Part shown: positions 43,141 through 58,700 of the stretch, one piece after another | Layout of the letters: every line of letters begins with the position of its first letter | Position numbering within the stretch: position 1 is the first letter of the stretch | Assembly (NCBI GenBank): GCA_022749755.1 | Contig: CM040445.1 | Location: 2,377,182-2,441,181 of the forward strand | Direction of reading: 5' to 3' | DNA from: Azadirachta indica | Lineage: Eukaryota; Streptophyta; Magnoliopsida; Sapindales; Meliaceae | DNA length: 64,000 nucleotides | Program-made: the position numbers and the translations under genes | The notes under the pieces: generated by a model | Seen by the model: only the letters and a program-made list of their open reading frames with translations | The model's database searches: none | What the model was told of the DNA's origin: nothing

Positions 43141-46100
43141 TCAGTCCACTTCTTCCATCTTGCTCTCGTTTCCTTCCTCCTCCAATGGTGGCATCTCAGC
43201 ATCATCACCAGCAGTATCTTCCTCATCAATGCTCAGACCCAACTTGAGCATTCTGTGAATCCTTGCAGCAAATGTGTTCGGATCATCCAAACTAAAACCA
43301 GACGTCAACAGAGCAGTCTCATAAAGCAGCAGCACAAGGTCCTTCACTGATTTGTCATTCTTATCAACCTCAGCCCTCTTCCTGAGCTCCTCCATTATGC
43401 CATTGTCAGGATTGATTTCCATAGTCTTCTTGCTTGACATGTATGAGCTCATGCTGTTATCTCTCAAAGCCTGAGCTTTCATGATCCTCTCCATGTTAGC
43501 TGTCCATCCATATTCACCTGTGACCAAGCAGCATGGAGAATCAACAATCCGCTCAGATACCACAACCTTCTCTACCTTCTCTCCAAGAATTTCCTTCATC
43601 GTCTTGCACAGGTTCTCAAAAGACTTCTTCTTCTCCTCCTTTCTCTTCTTTTCTTCCTCGTCTTCGTCAAGTTTTAGCCCTTCCTTGGTGGCCGAGACCA
43701 GTTTCTTCCCATCATACTCCTTCAACTGACCAATGGCATATTCGTCAATAGCATCCACCATGAACAGGACTTCATAGCCCTTCTTCTTGAGTTTCTCAAG
43801 GAATGGGGAGTTCTCAACAGCCTTCTTGCTCTCCCCAGTGACGTAGTAAATATCTTTTTGACCCTCTTTCATTCTTGTAACATAATCCTTTAAGCTGGTC
43901 ATCTCATCACCACTCCTGGTCGAGTAGTACCTAAGCAAATCAGCAAGTTTTGCCCTGTTCTGGCCGTCTTCATGGATACCCAATTTGATGTTTTTGGAAA
44001 AAGCATCATAAAATTTGGCATAGTCTTCTTTGTTCTCAGCTATCTCATTGAACATCTCAATGCACTTTTTAACCAAGTTCTTCCTGATAACCTTGAGAAT
44101 CTTGTTTTGTTGCAAAGTTTCACGAGAGATGTTAAGGGGGAGATCATCAGAATCCACCACACCTTTCACAAAACCAAGATACTCAGGAATCAGCTCCTCA
44201 CAGTTATCCATGATAAACACCCTCCTGACATAGAGCTTGATATTGTTCATCTTCTTCCTGGTGTCAAAAAGATCAAAAGGGGCTCTCCTTGGCACAAAAA
44301 GGATAGCCTTAAACTCAAGTTGTCCTTCAACAGAGAAGTGTTTCACAGCGAGATGATCTTCCCAGTCATTTGTGAGGCTCTTGTAGAAAGAAGCATACTC
44401 TTCCTTGGTGATCTCCTCAGGTTTTCGCAGCCAAATTGGTTTCTGTTTGTTGATGAGTTGCCATTCATGGGTTACCTCCTTAATCTTCTTCTTCTTGCCC
44501 TTCTTCTCTTTGTCCTCATCAACATCCTCTACATCTCCTTCGTCTTCCTTCTTTGTTTCTTCATCTTCATCATCACTGACCTCTTTCTCTGTAGTCTTTT
44601 CAGTCCAGAGGTAGATAGGATAACTAATGAATTCGGAGTGCTTCTTCACAAGGTCCTTCAACCTCCTCTCCTCCAAGTACTCCAACTGTAATGACAGAAA
44701 TAATCATTTTAGTCAAAACGAATCAATCGACCTCACATTAAAAGATTCACATGACAAATCAATAGATAATTCAATTTCAAACATTCATATGACAAACAAT
44801 GCATAGGTCCATCATCCAAATTCATTCTAAGCAGAGCAATGTACCTAGAATTTTGAGTACAGAATGTAACACAATATTACAGTTTTCTCTTCAGAAAAAC
44901 TACAATCTCAAATACTCATTTCGTTGGATTCAAAATCTCAACTACTATAATTAATTTGCATAACGCAATTCCTTGATCGGATACTACCATTTTATTCTAA
45001 TCCCGTGTTAAAGAGTACAGAACCATTCACATTAGGGACATTTACAATACCTATGATTTTCAGGTTAGCATAAAACTATATTTAACACTTTCGACTTCAT
45101 TAATAGATGCACCAAACTCACGTTCAGGTTCAAGCTAACCACGTCCAAGAAAGGCAATCACAATCTATAAATATACCCAATCATCAAAACGTCCTATAAT
45201 CAAGTTAGACAGTAGAACTCTTACCTGATCCTCCTTCAGAAACAAAGTGATTTTGGTTCCTCTTCCCAGAGGTTCACCACTAACATCCCTCGTAACGGTG
45301 AAAGATCCACCGGCCTGAGACTCCCAAACGTACTGCTCATCATCATTGTGTTTAGTTGTCACGATAACCTTCTCAGCCACCAAATAAGCAGAGTAGAATC
45401 CAACACCAAACTGCCCAATCATGCTGACATCAGCACCCGCCTGTAACGCCTCCATAAACTCCTTTGTTCCGGACCTTGCAATTGTTCCCAAATTGTTCAC
45501 CAAATCTCAAGTACACAACAACAACAAGAATTAGCATTCATCGCTAAATTCTAAAGCAAAAAAAATAAATCCAAATTGCTGGTTAACAAATCTACCTGCT
45601 TTGGTCATGCCAATGCCACTGTCAATGACTGAGAGTGTTTTGTTCGCTTTATCAGGAACAAGCCTAATGAAAAGCTCCGGCTGAGCATCGAGCTTGCTCT
45701 TGTCAGTTAAGCTCTCAAATCGAATCTTATCAAGCGCCTGGGTAGATCAATGGCAAAACTCAATTTCAGTAAACTGAAGCTCTCTAACTGAAATTTAAAA
45801 AAAAAAAATATCTAATCTCCCTGCTTTTCCGCTAGCATCTTAAAAATCTATCGTTTCTTTTGATATTGAATTTCGCTTACAAGATTGCACGAAACCAAAC
45901 AATATACGCTTACATAAGAAATACAAAGATGAAGCATAGAATAAAAAAATCGTCAACTTGAATTCTAGACGTATTATGAATTCATACATAATTGAGTTAG
46001 ATGTAGTTGAATTTTGAAAGAATAGTGGATTTTATACTTACATCAGAGGCGTTGCTGATGAGCTCACGAAGGAAAATTTCTTTGTTGCTGTAGAAAGTGT

Positions 46101-46179
46101 TGATGATCAAGCTCAGAAGCTGATTAATCTCGGCCTGAAAAGCGAAGGTCTCAGTTTCTCCCATGTGCAAGTCCGCCAT
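43141..46179 (-). CDS. HSP90: Cytosolic heat shock protein 90 (HSP90.1-like)
   Basis: Minus-strand exons 46042-46179, 45596-45737, 45225-45505 and 43141-44685 give 701 aa. It is an ATP-driven chaperone that matures kinases, NLR receptors and steroid-type clients. The N-terminal GHKL ATPase shows [14 protein letters not shown] (about 39-52), DSGIGMT (85-91) and [15 protein letters not shown]. An acidic/lysine-rich charged linker runs from about 216 to 262. The middle domain holds [13 protein letters not shown] and [13 protein letters not shown]. The C-terminus is MEEVD, the TPR cochaperone anchor of cytosolic forms. There is no signal peptide and no KDEL, which excludes the ER form. ATG 46179 is chosen because the in-frame triplet upstream is TTG. 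The leader includes a (GA)n run. A close match to Arabidopsis HSP90.1 and the eS10 neighbour support a heat-inducible copy, but expression is inferred. Confidence 0.96.
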
Positions 46180-46366
46180 TGATTCCAAAGCTAAAAACGA
46201 TAAAAAGAATCAGAAGGAGCGAGCGAAGACTACTAAGACGACGATGACGGCGGATTGCAGAAGTACTAAACGTATTGCGTTGTGTGCGAGTAGGATGACG
46301 AGACGCGTGAACTTTTGGATTATTCGAGTTCGACAGATGGCGATGCAGTGCACAGTTTTATAGCAG

Positions 46367-46390
46367 TGAGAGAGAGAGAGAGAGAGCGAG
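46367..46390. repeat. (GA)n tract in HSP90 leader/promoter
   Basis: GA run about 190 bases before the HSP90 ATG; on the coding strand it is a CT run, frequent in plant leaders. Confidence 0.85.
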
Positions 46391-46427
46391 AGGAGGTTCT
46401 GGGAGCTTCTTCAATGAACGAGTGACT

Positions 46428-46452
46428 GGAATGTTTTGGAATCTATTTTCGC
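46428..46452 (-). promoter_or_regulatory. Imperfect heat shock element candidate
   Basis: In 5-bp steps the stretch reads gGAAt, gTTTt, gGAAt, cTATt, tTTCg, which is close to alternating nGAAn/nTTCn units with two imperfect ones. It is about 250 bases upstream of the HSP90 start codon. Weak by itself. Confidence 0.3.
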
Positions 46453-46964
46453 GGGGTCTGGACTCTTCCATCCTCTTTTCAGATTTATTTTGAAACGTAT
46501 GGACACTCGAGACTCTTCCTTTAACGATGTCGTATTTGTTAATCATAGTATCAAGGTGACATGGTTGGTGAAAATTGAAAATTGGCAAATCCATTTTACG
46601 TTTTTGTTATATGCCTAATAAATTGATTTATAAATACATCAATATATTATTTTTTATTGTTTATAGTTTTATATTAGAAAAAAGTTTTAATTTAGAATTA
46701 CTAAAAGTGGTTGATAACTAACAACTAACTGCATTACGTTTTATTTCATTTCATACAATATAAATCAACAGACTAACCAAAACCTAGTATGAGTTATTCA
46801 ACCATAAAATTATTTTCTATTTTTTTCGATATCTTCAAAGGTAGATCATTTTATAATCATGAATTTACAATATATTTATAATCCAATTTATAAATTATAA
46901 TTTTTATGATATGAAATAATTAAATATTAAATACAAATTAAAAACTTGTGATCTTTATTAAAGT

Positions 46965-46992
<28 letters not shown>
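46965..46992. repeat. (TA)n microsatellite
   Basis: About 28 bases of alternating TA between the HSP90 and MPK promoters. Confidence 0.9.
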
Positions 46993-46995
<3 letters not shown>

Positions 46996-47346
46996 GAGAG
47001 ATGGAATGTAAAAAAATTTATTCTATAGAGCAAAAAAATAATAAAAATATATTTATATATTTTAAATTTTTTTGAGGTTAGGTAGTCAACGGCACTCTAA
47101 GTTTGAAATCTTTTACAATTTCTGTGTTTTCAAAAGGTTAAGTAAGAATTTAGTACTAGCAAATATAATTTTTATTTTGAAGCATTGTTTTTAAGACAGG
47201 TGAATGTGCTGAAATTTTTAACTGATATCATCAAAATTCTAATTATAACTAGAATTTAAAAGGTAAAACTAAAGTGGGTGCTAAGTAGGATGGTTTATAC
47301 ATTTTTTTAACATTACATACACGTAAAAATTATTAATATTATATCA

Positions 47347-47423
47347 AAAATTTATCAAAAATTTATAATAAAATCACATATATTAAAAATTTATCAGAAA
47401 TTTATGATGTAATAGTATATATT
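47347..47423. repeat. Two-copy 38-bp degenerate direct repeat
   Basis: 47347-47384 and 47386-47423 both begin AAAATTTATCA and end ATATATT; several transitions separate them. AT-rich, so partly chance. Confidence 0.6.
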
Positions 47424-49341
47424 ACTGTTTGAATATCTTTGTCAAATTTGAATAATATCTTATCTTTATGCATAAAAAAAAAATTTACCAACATTTTAAT
47501 ATAACGAATTTCGTAAACAATAAGTATCATTTTTCATTGTGGAAGTTCAACCTGCTCATTGCTTGGGCAGAGCCTGAGTGACTAGGATGGTTTACATTTG
47601 AGATTTATAAGTTAAAAGACTAATAAATAAAGATTAAAAAGCCTCAGTTGACCACGTAGTGACAAGCGTATGATTGATTACTTCACAAGAAACCCAGCTA
47701 GTCAGATTGGGCTCTCCCTTTTTTTGGGTTTTAAGAAGGCCACGAAAGCCCCAGATAAAACAGGTGAGCCCAGAGTGCATGGGAACTTGAAAACCTATGA
47801 CTTTTGTTTCAACGAACTGTCACAAATATTGGGCTGCATCGGTTCTTCGTAAACTGAGAGCTTTTCATTAGAGAGAGATGCAGCCGGGTCCATACTATGG
47901 TCCAAATCAAATTTCTTTCCACTTCTTTTCTTCTGTCTTCGAAGCGCTCCCGCCAATCAGTTACTTGCGTGCAATCTTTTAATAGATTGCTCTGCTCTGT
48001 GTCATTAGACAATAATCTGCCAATAAGTCCATTCAATTTTTTTTTTTGACGACATTTCTTTTTTATTTTCTTGTTCTGGGTATGATCACATTACGTTAGT
48101 TCTCTCTTGGTTATGTATTAATTAGTGAGGGTGCCAATTGACTTGATGCTAGCCAACAAGCCAAGTATGGCTTAAATAGTAAATACCCACTTGCTATCAT
48201 TTCTATATCAGCCAATCAAACAAAAAGGGGTTCATTTCATAGATGATGATAAGAGTCGAGAGGTTAGCGATTAGAATACATATGAAAGAGAGCAAACATT
48301 TACATCCCGTGATCACAACCACCTACGGCCTAAAAACGGGTGAACATAACATGCTTTTTTTTTTTGTGTGTACTTTTGGCACCTTCTGGTCCTGCTATCA
48401 TTTGATGTCGAAGCGAGCAAGCAACCAACTTACCTTTCAAATTTCATATATATAAAAACAATTTTCATAAACTTCTTTACTTTGCCCACTGACAACATAA
48501 TTCACAGTCCTCAAGCCCCATTTTTGGTCAAAAAGAGAACAATCGTGAAGCCTTGTTCAAGAAAGAGCGGTGAGAAAGACCTTGAAAAGTACATTTCTTT
48601 TCCTCTACTTTAGTGAGCTTAATACATGTGATTCTTAATTAGGAAAGTAAGTATTCAATTTTCAGAGACAATCCGATTTATTATCATACATTGCAGTCGT
48701 TGGCTGATTTTTATTTTTAACAAATTATTAAGTATGCAAGAAGATTCTCGTATTTTAATCATTTTTAAAGGTCCATATAATATCAAAATAAAATTATTTA
48801 TTAAAATAATTTAAAAAATTTTCATTATCATTTATATCATGTACATGCAACGTCCAATAATTTTGAGATGATATTAAATATCTATAATATCAGTTGACTT
48901 AGACTAGATCAAAACTTTTAGTTAGAATGATCATAAAATAAAATCAATTTTAAGTTCACGAATGTTAAGGAGTAATTACGTTAGAGTTATCCAACCACGA
49001 GGGACGCTACCATTGGTGCAGAAAAGATCGATACGTGGAAGCAAATGTAGGAGAGAGAGTCATATTAAATCATATAATAATAATAATAATATTCAAAAGC
49101 AAAATAAGAAGTCTTCTTCGTTTCACGGATTTTCAAACTAATTTTAGATCGAAAAGCTTTGGTTACAACATAAAAAGTTATTTCGCATTCAAAATTTCAC
49201 ATTCACACGCTCTTCGAAAACGCAAATGCTCCACCAAAGACAGCACAAACTCTGATAAAACAGAACCAAGAGAGGAAGAGAGGGACTAAGGAAAACAGAA
49301 TAGCAAACCCAGTTCTGGGTTTTTATCTTTTTAAGTGAAAA

Positions 49342-52644
<3,303 letters not shown>

Positions 52645-53388
52645 GAGTGTGTTTTGCTTATGCTGTAGAAATTCATACAGAACCACCTCTTTTCCCCCAA
52701 TACAATGTAATTTCATCCCCCTTCTCTAGAGTGGAGGATAGGAATACTAACAACATGAAAGTTTGTTTCTTTTAGCTGAAAACTGGAGTGAGGGTAATAT
52801 TCAAGAGCTTAACAATAACTTCTCGGAGGGCTGGGGACCCCAAAATTATGCTTGAGAGCTTCATTGCCTGTTAGTTTAGGCAATTGCAAAATCAGCAAAG
52901 TAGCTTCAATCGCGCTTGAAGAGAAACCGTGGTAAATGCTTTGCTAAGTTTGGAATTTTAGAGCTCAAAGTACAGTATTGTGGATATTATATAGTTCATG
53001 GATCTGACTTCCCTATCTTTTTCTCGAAACTTTTCGAGCTGGTCAATAAAGTAATATATTATGAGCTATTTGCCTATATCTCACTGTCTTTTTGATGTCG
53101 CTTATTTAATTATGTTGTCTGTTTTTAAGCCAATGATTATATAATTGTGCTGATGCTTCTCTAACATCCAGTAGCAAAGAATGATAAAAATATGAGTTTT
53201 TCAAATTGATCGCAGCCTTTTAATTAAAATTAATTTTGTAGTTGTTGGCGGACTCCGGAAATGAGTCACGTCTTAACAGTAAGAATGATATGCATTATCA
53301 CATTGCTTTCTTTCGAAGTAATAAGTTTTGGTTTGGAGATTTATCACATCAACGGAATTAAGGAATGAAATCTCTTAAACGAATCGTA
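52645..53388. other. MPK4-type 3' UTR and convergent polygalacturonase 3' end
   Basis: AATAAA at 53045-53050 is a likely poly(A) signal for the kinase gene. No further gene. Confidence 0.55.
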
Positions 53389-55705
53389 TCACAATTTTGC
53401 GTCATAGGAGCACATTTGTACTTCAACGTTCTCAACTGGCCAGCTCTCTTCTGGAAAATTGCATGAAGAGATCTTCTCCGGTCCCTGATCCTCCAACAAA
53501 TCACACGGTTTAGGAGTTACAGCGCTCGAAATCCCTTCAACATCTGTACAGTTCCACTGAAGTTTCTTCGGCTTCTTTGTCAGCCCAATTGTCACATTTG
53601 ATACACAGATTCCAGCAAAGGGATCCCCAGAAATTCCCTCCAGTCTAGCAGCCATTGTTACATTCTCGGCAACCATGTCCCTATAATTGATATTCTGAAT
53701 GACAGGAAGTGCATTCGGATCATAGTTATTGTCCGGATGAGAGCCATAATTTCCTGTCATCCAAAATGCCCATTTCATTGTTTTCATTATCATCCTTCTC
53801 ACATATATGTCCTTCACAAATCCTCCTCTTCCTACAGCAGTTTTGATCCTAACCCCTGATTCTGAATTGATGGCTGTGATGTCTTCTGCCCGAACGTCCT
53901 GGATCCCACCAGACATCTCACTTCCAAGAGCAATCACAGCACTGAATGGAGAAATGCACGTTAGACGTCTGATAACAAGCTGCTTTGTAGGCATCCCGTA
54001 CGCAATACCATACTCATCCCATCCACTTTTAACTGCTACACAATCATCTCCTGATACAATGTAACAGTCTTCTATTCTGGTATTTGTGCAGGAGTCTGAA
54101 AATTAACAGCAATCAGCTTGTTACTAATTCTTTACTATCTTGGTAGTAATTCAATATTCTCAGAAAATGGCAAGGAAGTCTATAACTTGTGCATACTCAC
54201 CGGGATTAATACCATCTGTGTTGGGTGATGTAACTGGTGCTAGGATTGTTATACCGTGAACCACAACACTACTGCATTCCAGAACAACAAATATTGGAAC
54301 GAAAACAAAGATTTTACTTATTATTTTTATCAAATATTTTTATATAATAAGCACCTGCTATAAACAGGGTGAACATTCCAGGATGGAGAATTGATCAAGG
54401 TAAGGTTGGAAATCTGAATATTTTCTGAGTGCATGATTTCAATGAGGTACGGACGAGTATAATTTAGCTCTCCAGCACGAAATTTTTGCCACCAGGGTTC
54501 ACCCTGACCATCAATAGTTCCATTTTCCCCTGAAATTAAACAAAAAAACTTTTATGTAATCCTAGCTAAAACTTATATATAATTCTTTTTAGTTGGAAAA
54601 AGTTTAATTGTGATGTATGCACTGGTACCTGTTATGACGACATCAGTGAGGTTGATTCCAAAAATAAGGCTGCTATACCTTCCACCCTCTGTATCCCTTC
54701 CTCTACCATATGATGGTAAAGGCTCAATCACAGGCCATTCGCTCTCATCCTAATTCAATTATCAAATTTCCATAAACAATTCAGCAGACTTTAATCAAAA
54801 CATGACATTTATATTCATATTTTAGAAGATTATCAAGCTTCAGCCTTCGTCAAAAGACAGGATATTAATTATCATTTATCAACCACAGTAAGAACATAGT
54901 AAAGAAACTAGCAGCAATACTCGAGCATCAAAACCTGCTCTAATGGCTGAAACAATAGGAATCCATTCATCACGAGGCAGTTCACATTACATAACGGATG
55001 GAAAATTGTTTAGGTGTGTGATTCTTTCTTTCTTAATTAGATTTATTAATCACATATAGACTACATTTATTGGGTTGTTTCCAGAAGCATTTCCCAAAAA
55101 ATCAGGACCGTGAGTTGCGTCTTGCAGGAAAACTTGACATAATAACTATAATTCTTCTTCAAAAAGAAATAATTATAATTCGATCCCACACAAGGAATTA
55201 AAAAATCTGTCGATATAATCTATTTTTAAAGGCTTAGACTTGGATTGGAGGAACTCCAAACCTGAGAAGCAAGAAGAACAGCATCCTTATGAAGATACAG
55301 AGTGAAATGGCTGGTGAGATTGAAGCTTCCAGTTAACCATTTTCCAGGAGGCACAAAGAGTAGGGCTCCACCATACGGTGCTAAATGACGCAAATGATCA
55401 ATTGCAGCCTTGAAAACATGTGTGTTCGACGTTATTCCATCAGCGACTCCTCCAAATTCTTCCAACGATGCACTGTGAGCTCTGCAACTTATTGCAGAAT
55501 ACTCAAAACACTCTGAACTTCGCTCTTTTCTGCTCTCAACTCCATTTGTGTTCAACAAAACGAGAACACCAAGCAATCCTATGATACAAATTACCTGCGT
55601 AATTTAATACAGAATATGAAAATATGTACTCCTGGAGATCATGGAAGATAAATAAAATAGAAGCACGTTTACCTGGGTGGTTGTGAGACTTGTGAACAAC
55701 TCCAT
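53389..55705 (-). CDS. GH28 polygalacturonase-like protein
   Basis: Minus-strand exons 55673-55705, 55262-55594, 54629-54749, 54355-54529, 54201-54271 and 53389-54095 give 479 aa. Residues 12-27 (VICIIGLLGVLVLLNT) form a signal peptide or anchor, so the protein enters the secretory route and probably acts at the wall. The right-handed beta-helix GH28 motifs are SPNTDGI (236-242, Asp240), SGDDCVAVKSG (259-269, Asp261/Asp262) and VRIKTA (326-331, Arg327/Lys329). The GHG motif that supplies the conserved histidine in classic polygalacturonases is replaced by SPFSAVIALGSEMSGG (293 onward). Plant relatives with the same substitution are annotated as probable polygalacturonase; endo-activity is therefore uncertain. 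Several Asn-x-Ser/Thr sites (NLT, NCT, NVT) suit glycosylation. TGA stop at 53389-53391. Confidence 0.93.
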
Positions 55706-58700
55706 GGAAAGAATGGTAGGTGGGATTTTGCTTGTTGAAATAGTCTAAAGACGAAGCAGCGGATTTATATTTATATTACGAAGGGAGACCGGAAATTGTG
55801 AAAAATACTCCAAGAGTTCGGTTTACTTTGAAGTTTTATCTTATGGGGAGTGGGTGAAGCAGGAAAAATACTCCAAGAGTGGGTGAAGTTTTATCTTATA
55901 TTACTTTGAAGTTTTATATTATGATTTGAAACTGTGACAAGACTACTGCGTTACGGTATCATTGACACATTCAGTTATACGCAATTTATGTATGGAGAAA
56001 GGTTACATCATTGATTTCAAAGATTATTTTCTTTTTGGTATAACCTGGGCAGAATAAATCAATTCAAAAAAAACAATTAAAGCACAACTTTGAATCTGAT
56101 CAGCTTCACTCCTCAAAATATCTTCCACAGTATAATGATTACAAGAGAAGAACGATATACTTTATGAAAATCCCATATTGTTACAGGTATTTGCAACCTT
56201 GTTACCTTCAAGAAGAATATGAAAAAGTTTTACCTCCATTATTATGTAACAATTTCACCTATAAACATTGATGCTTGTTGGAGGAATAAATTTATCTCTT
56301 CGAATATATTTAATAGCAGAAATTAGATCACTTTCTGATCAAATTACTAATTTTTTTAATTATCGAATTAAATTTTATAAAAAAATTGGACAAAAAGTTT
56401 CAAAGTGAATTCCATGTGAAAAGTTGAAGGATATGATAAACTGATTTGAGGATATGATACATTGAATCCAAAATGCCGCGATATAGAAAGCATACCCACG
56501 CCCACCACAACGCTATCCACTCTACTCCACTTACCCCGTTTCACTGAATAGACCTTAAAAAAAACTATAGAAGTTTCATGCGTAATGTAATGAATACCAA
56601 TATGGCAATTGGAAAAAGAAATATACGCAGTTCATGTGGCTTGCAGTTTTGGGCTCTAAATTACCCAATACACAAACAATATTTCACATCTCTTACAAGC
56701 AATTGGTTTACGGATATAATATTGCAGTTGTGACCTTCCGTGTAAGCAGCAATGGCAAAGCAAATGGTACAAACAAATCTATACAGAGTTACATGCACAG
56801 AAAACTTGTCGGATACTGCTAACTATTTCTGAGTAAGAAGTTGCTGAGTAAAAATGCTGGGGCCGAGAGTCACGGTGTTTTTGTCAGGACCTGTTGGAGG
56901 CATTGGCATTGCATCCCGTGAACTAAAACTTGCATTTAGCCACAGCCGGCCTGCCTTTCACGGCCCGACTGATCACGAGATGTAAGACAAATAAAATAAC
57001 ACTCGTTCAGTTTTTGCGATGTTTATGACATTTCTTTGTGGGTCTCACAAACGGGTAGCTAGATTGAAAAGGACTAACGAAATATGCACTAAATCTCGAA
57101 GAATCATTCCCGAGGGAATCAATCATGGAAACAATATAGTAAAATAATCGTTTGCTCTGTTTACGGACAGTGCTGTTTGTGGTTTCGGCTTTGCAATATA
57201 GTGCTTTCTAAGTGCTTTCCACGAGTCCCACTTTCTAGTATTGACTCATGCGCATTAATACAAACGCATTATTCTGGTGCGTTAACGGGGCTACTAAGTC
57301 TCAGACCCGTGTGCTGACTGTTACCCCTAAATCGCATGCGTAATTTCTTGGAGGATGACGACCGCAATTACCAAGCCAAGATGGAGGAGTCAGCGCAATT
57401 GGCTGAGTTTGCATTTTTTTTTTTTCCATTTTTTTAATCTACTAACATCTATGATGATTTTTTTTTTTGGGCTTTGAGACCCGTAAGTCGTAGCTGCAAT
57501 GTTACACTCTTGAAAGAACCAAAAAAAAAAAAAAAAGCCTATGTTTTTTGGTCCACTGGAAAGAAGCGTAATTAGATCAATAATTCATTTGGGAGAAAGA
57601 GTGATACCCATTAGTCAGTTTGGTACGCTCTACGAAATTGCCCAACCCACCTCGATAATATACGCAGCCGGAATAAAGCTTCAGCCCAAATAGTCGAATG
57701 GTTCGATAATGGGTAGATAAACGTTCGGGCTGTGTATGAGCTAAGTGAATGGACCGGCTCGAAGTTGATCGTTTATCTATAAATTTATGTTTCCTTTATG
57801 TGTTTCGGCTTCAATATCTTGCCAAAATCCGGGAACGTTTTAAGAACTATGGCCTAGTATTAAAAATTATTAATGCTAGTTGGGCCTTGGACCAGTAGAA
57901 AAAGGGCAAATCACAATCTCTGTTTCGGGCCAACCCACGTTCTTCCTGAACGTCGGCGGAGGATTTTTGGAATGGGAGTGGTAATTTCGACTACCAGAAG
58001 ACGTTCGGTTTTCAAAACTCCAATATTTGCAGAAATAGCTGTTGACATTACTGCTCTCCAATACCATCAGGTCAACCTCGAAACTATGAAGGGACCTCTT
58101 ACCAAAATAATTAATTATACATCAATTTTCGTAACAGCAATCATAAGCATATATTTCCTCCTTGTGCATGCAAAACTTTTGCGTCATTGTTAATTGCCTG
58201 ATGAACAAGTGATCGAGCTCGCCCATATATTATCATAAGACCTTTATAAATCTCAAAGGTCAAACACTTACAGGATGATGAATAAACCTAGCACGCCAGC
58301 AACCTGTGGTTTTGGTTTCGAACCGAATGCCAGAACAAATGTGAATACGATTCAGATCACTAACAATGGATCTATATACCCTTTCCTACACCATATAAAC
58401 AACCTCACCATTCTTATTGAAGTGAGGTGGCTTTAAAACCACAAATACTATAGAATAAAAGAACTAGATATCAACTATTCCATTAATTTCTTTTGATAAT
58501 TAATAACTTGTTTCCGGTCTCTTAGAATTATCAGTCTTTCTCTTAAACTTTATGGAAGACATTATCGGTTTTTATGGTCGACAGGACTTCCCATATGTCA
58601 ATGTTTCAGTTTGGTGATCCGGTGATTATTACTGTGCTTAGTAAAGTAAAGAAAGAGTAAGAGTATACTATATATGCAAGAATATTGTCTTCAAGTGAAG

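Larger units (their letters stand above)
46180..49341. other. Shared upstream region of divergent HSP90 and MPK4-type genes
   Basis: 3.2 kb between two divergent starts. It contains a (TA)n tract at 46965-46992 and a two-copy 38-bp repeat at 47347-47423. ORFs such as 47670-47852, 47809-48036 and 48368-48613 lack motifs. The MPK leader occupies roughly the last 200-300 bases; the open frame at 49035 starts with GTG, so no ATG-led upstream ORF is claimed. Confidence 0.6.

Noticed and set aside
43972..44691. 239-aa plus-strand ORF opposite HSP90
   Set aside because: Antisense shadow of the HSP90 coding exon, with Leu/Phe/Ser runs produced by the complement of Glu/Lys-rich codons.
49035..49289. 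84-codon open frame just before the MPK4-type gene, possible upstream ORF
   Set aside because: The first codon is GTG, not ATG, and the transcription start is unknown.
57873..58193. 106-aa ORF in the polygalacturonase-SPIRAL1 gap
   Set aside because: No domain, no homologue that I recognise, no splice partners, and the opposite strand is also open over part of it.
58310..58335. GGTTTCGAACC, resembling a tRNA T-arm
   Set aside because: No matching acceptor, D or anticodon stems could be placed around it.
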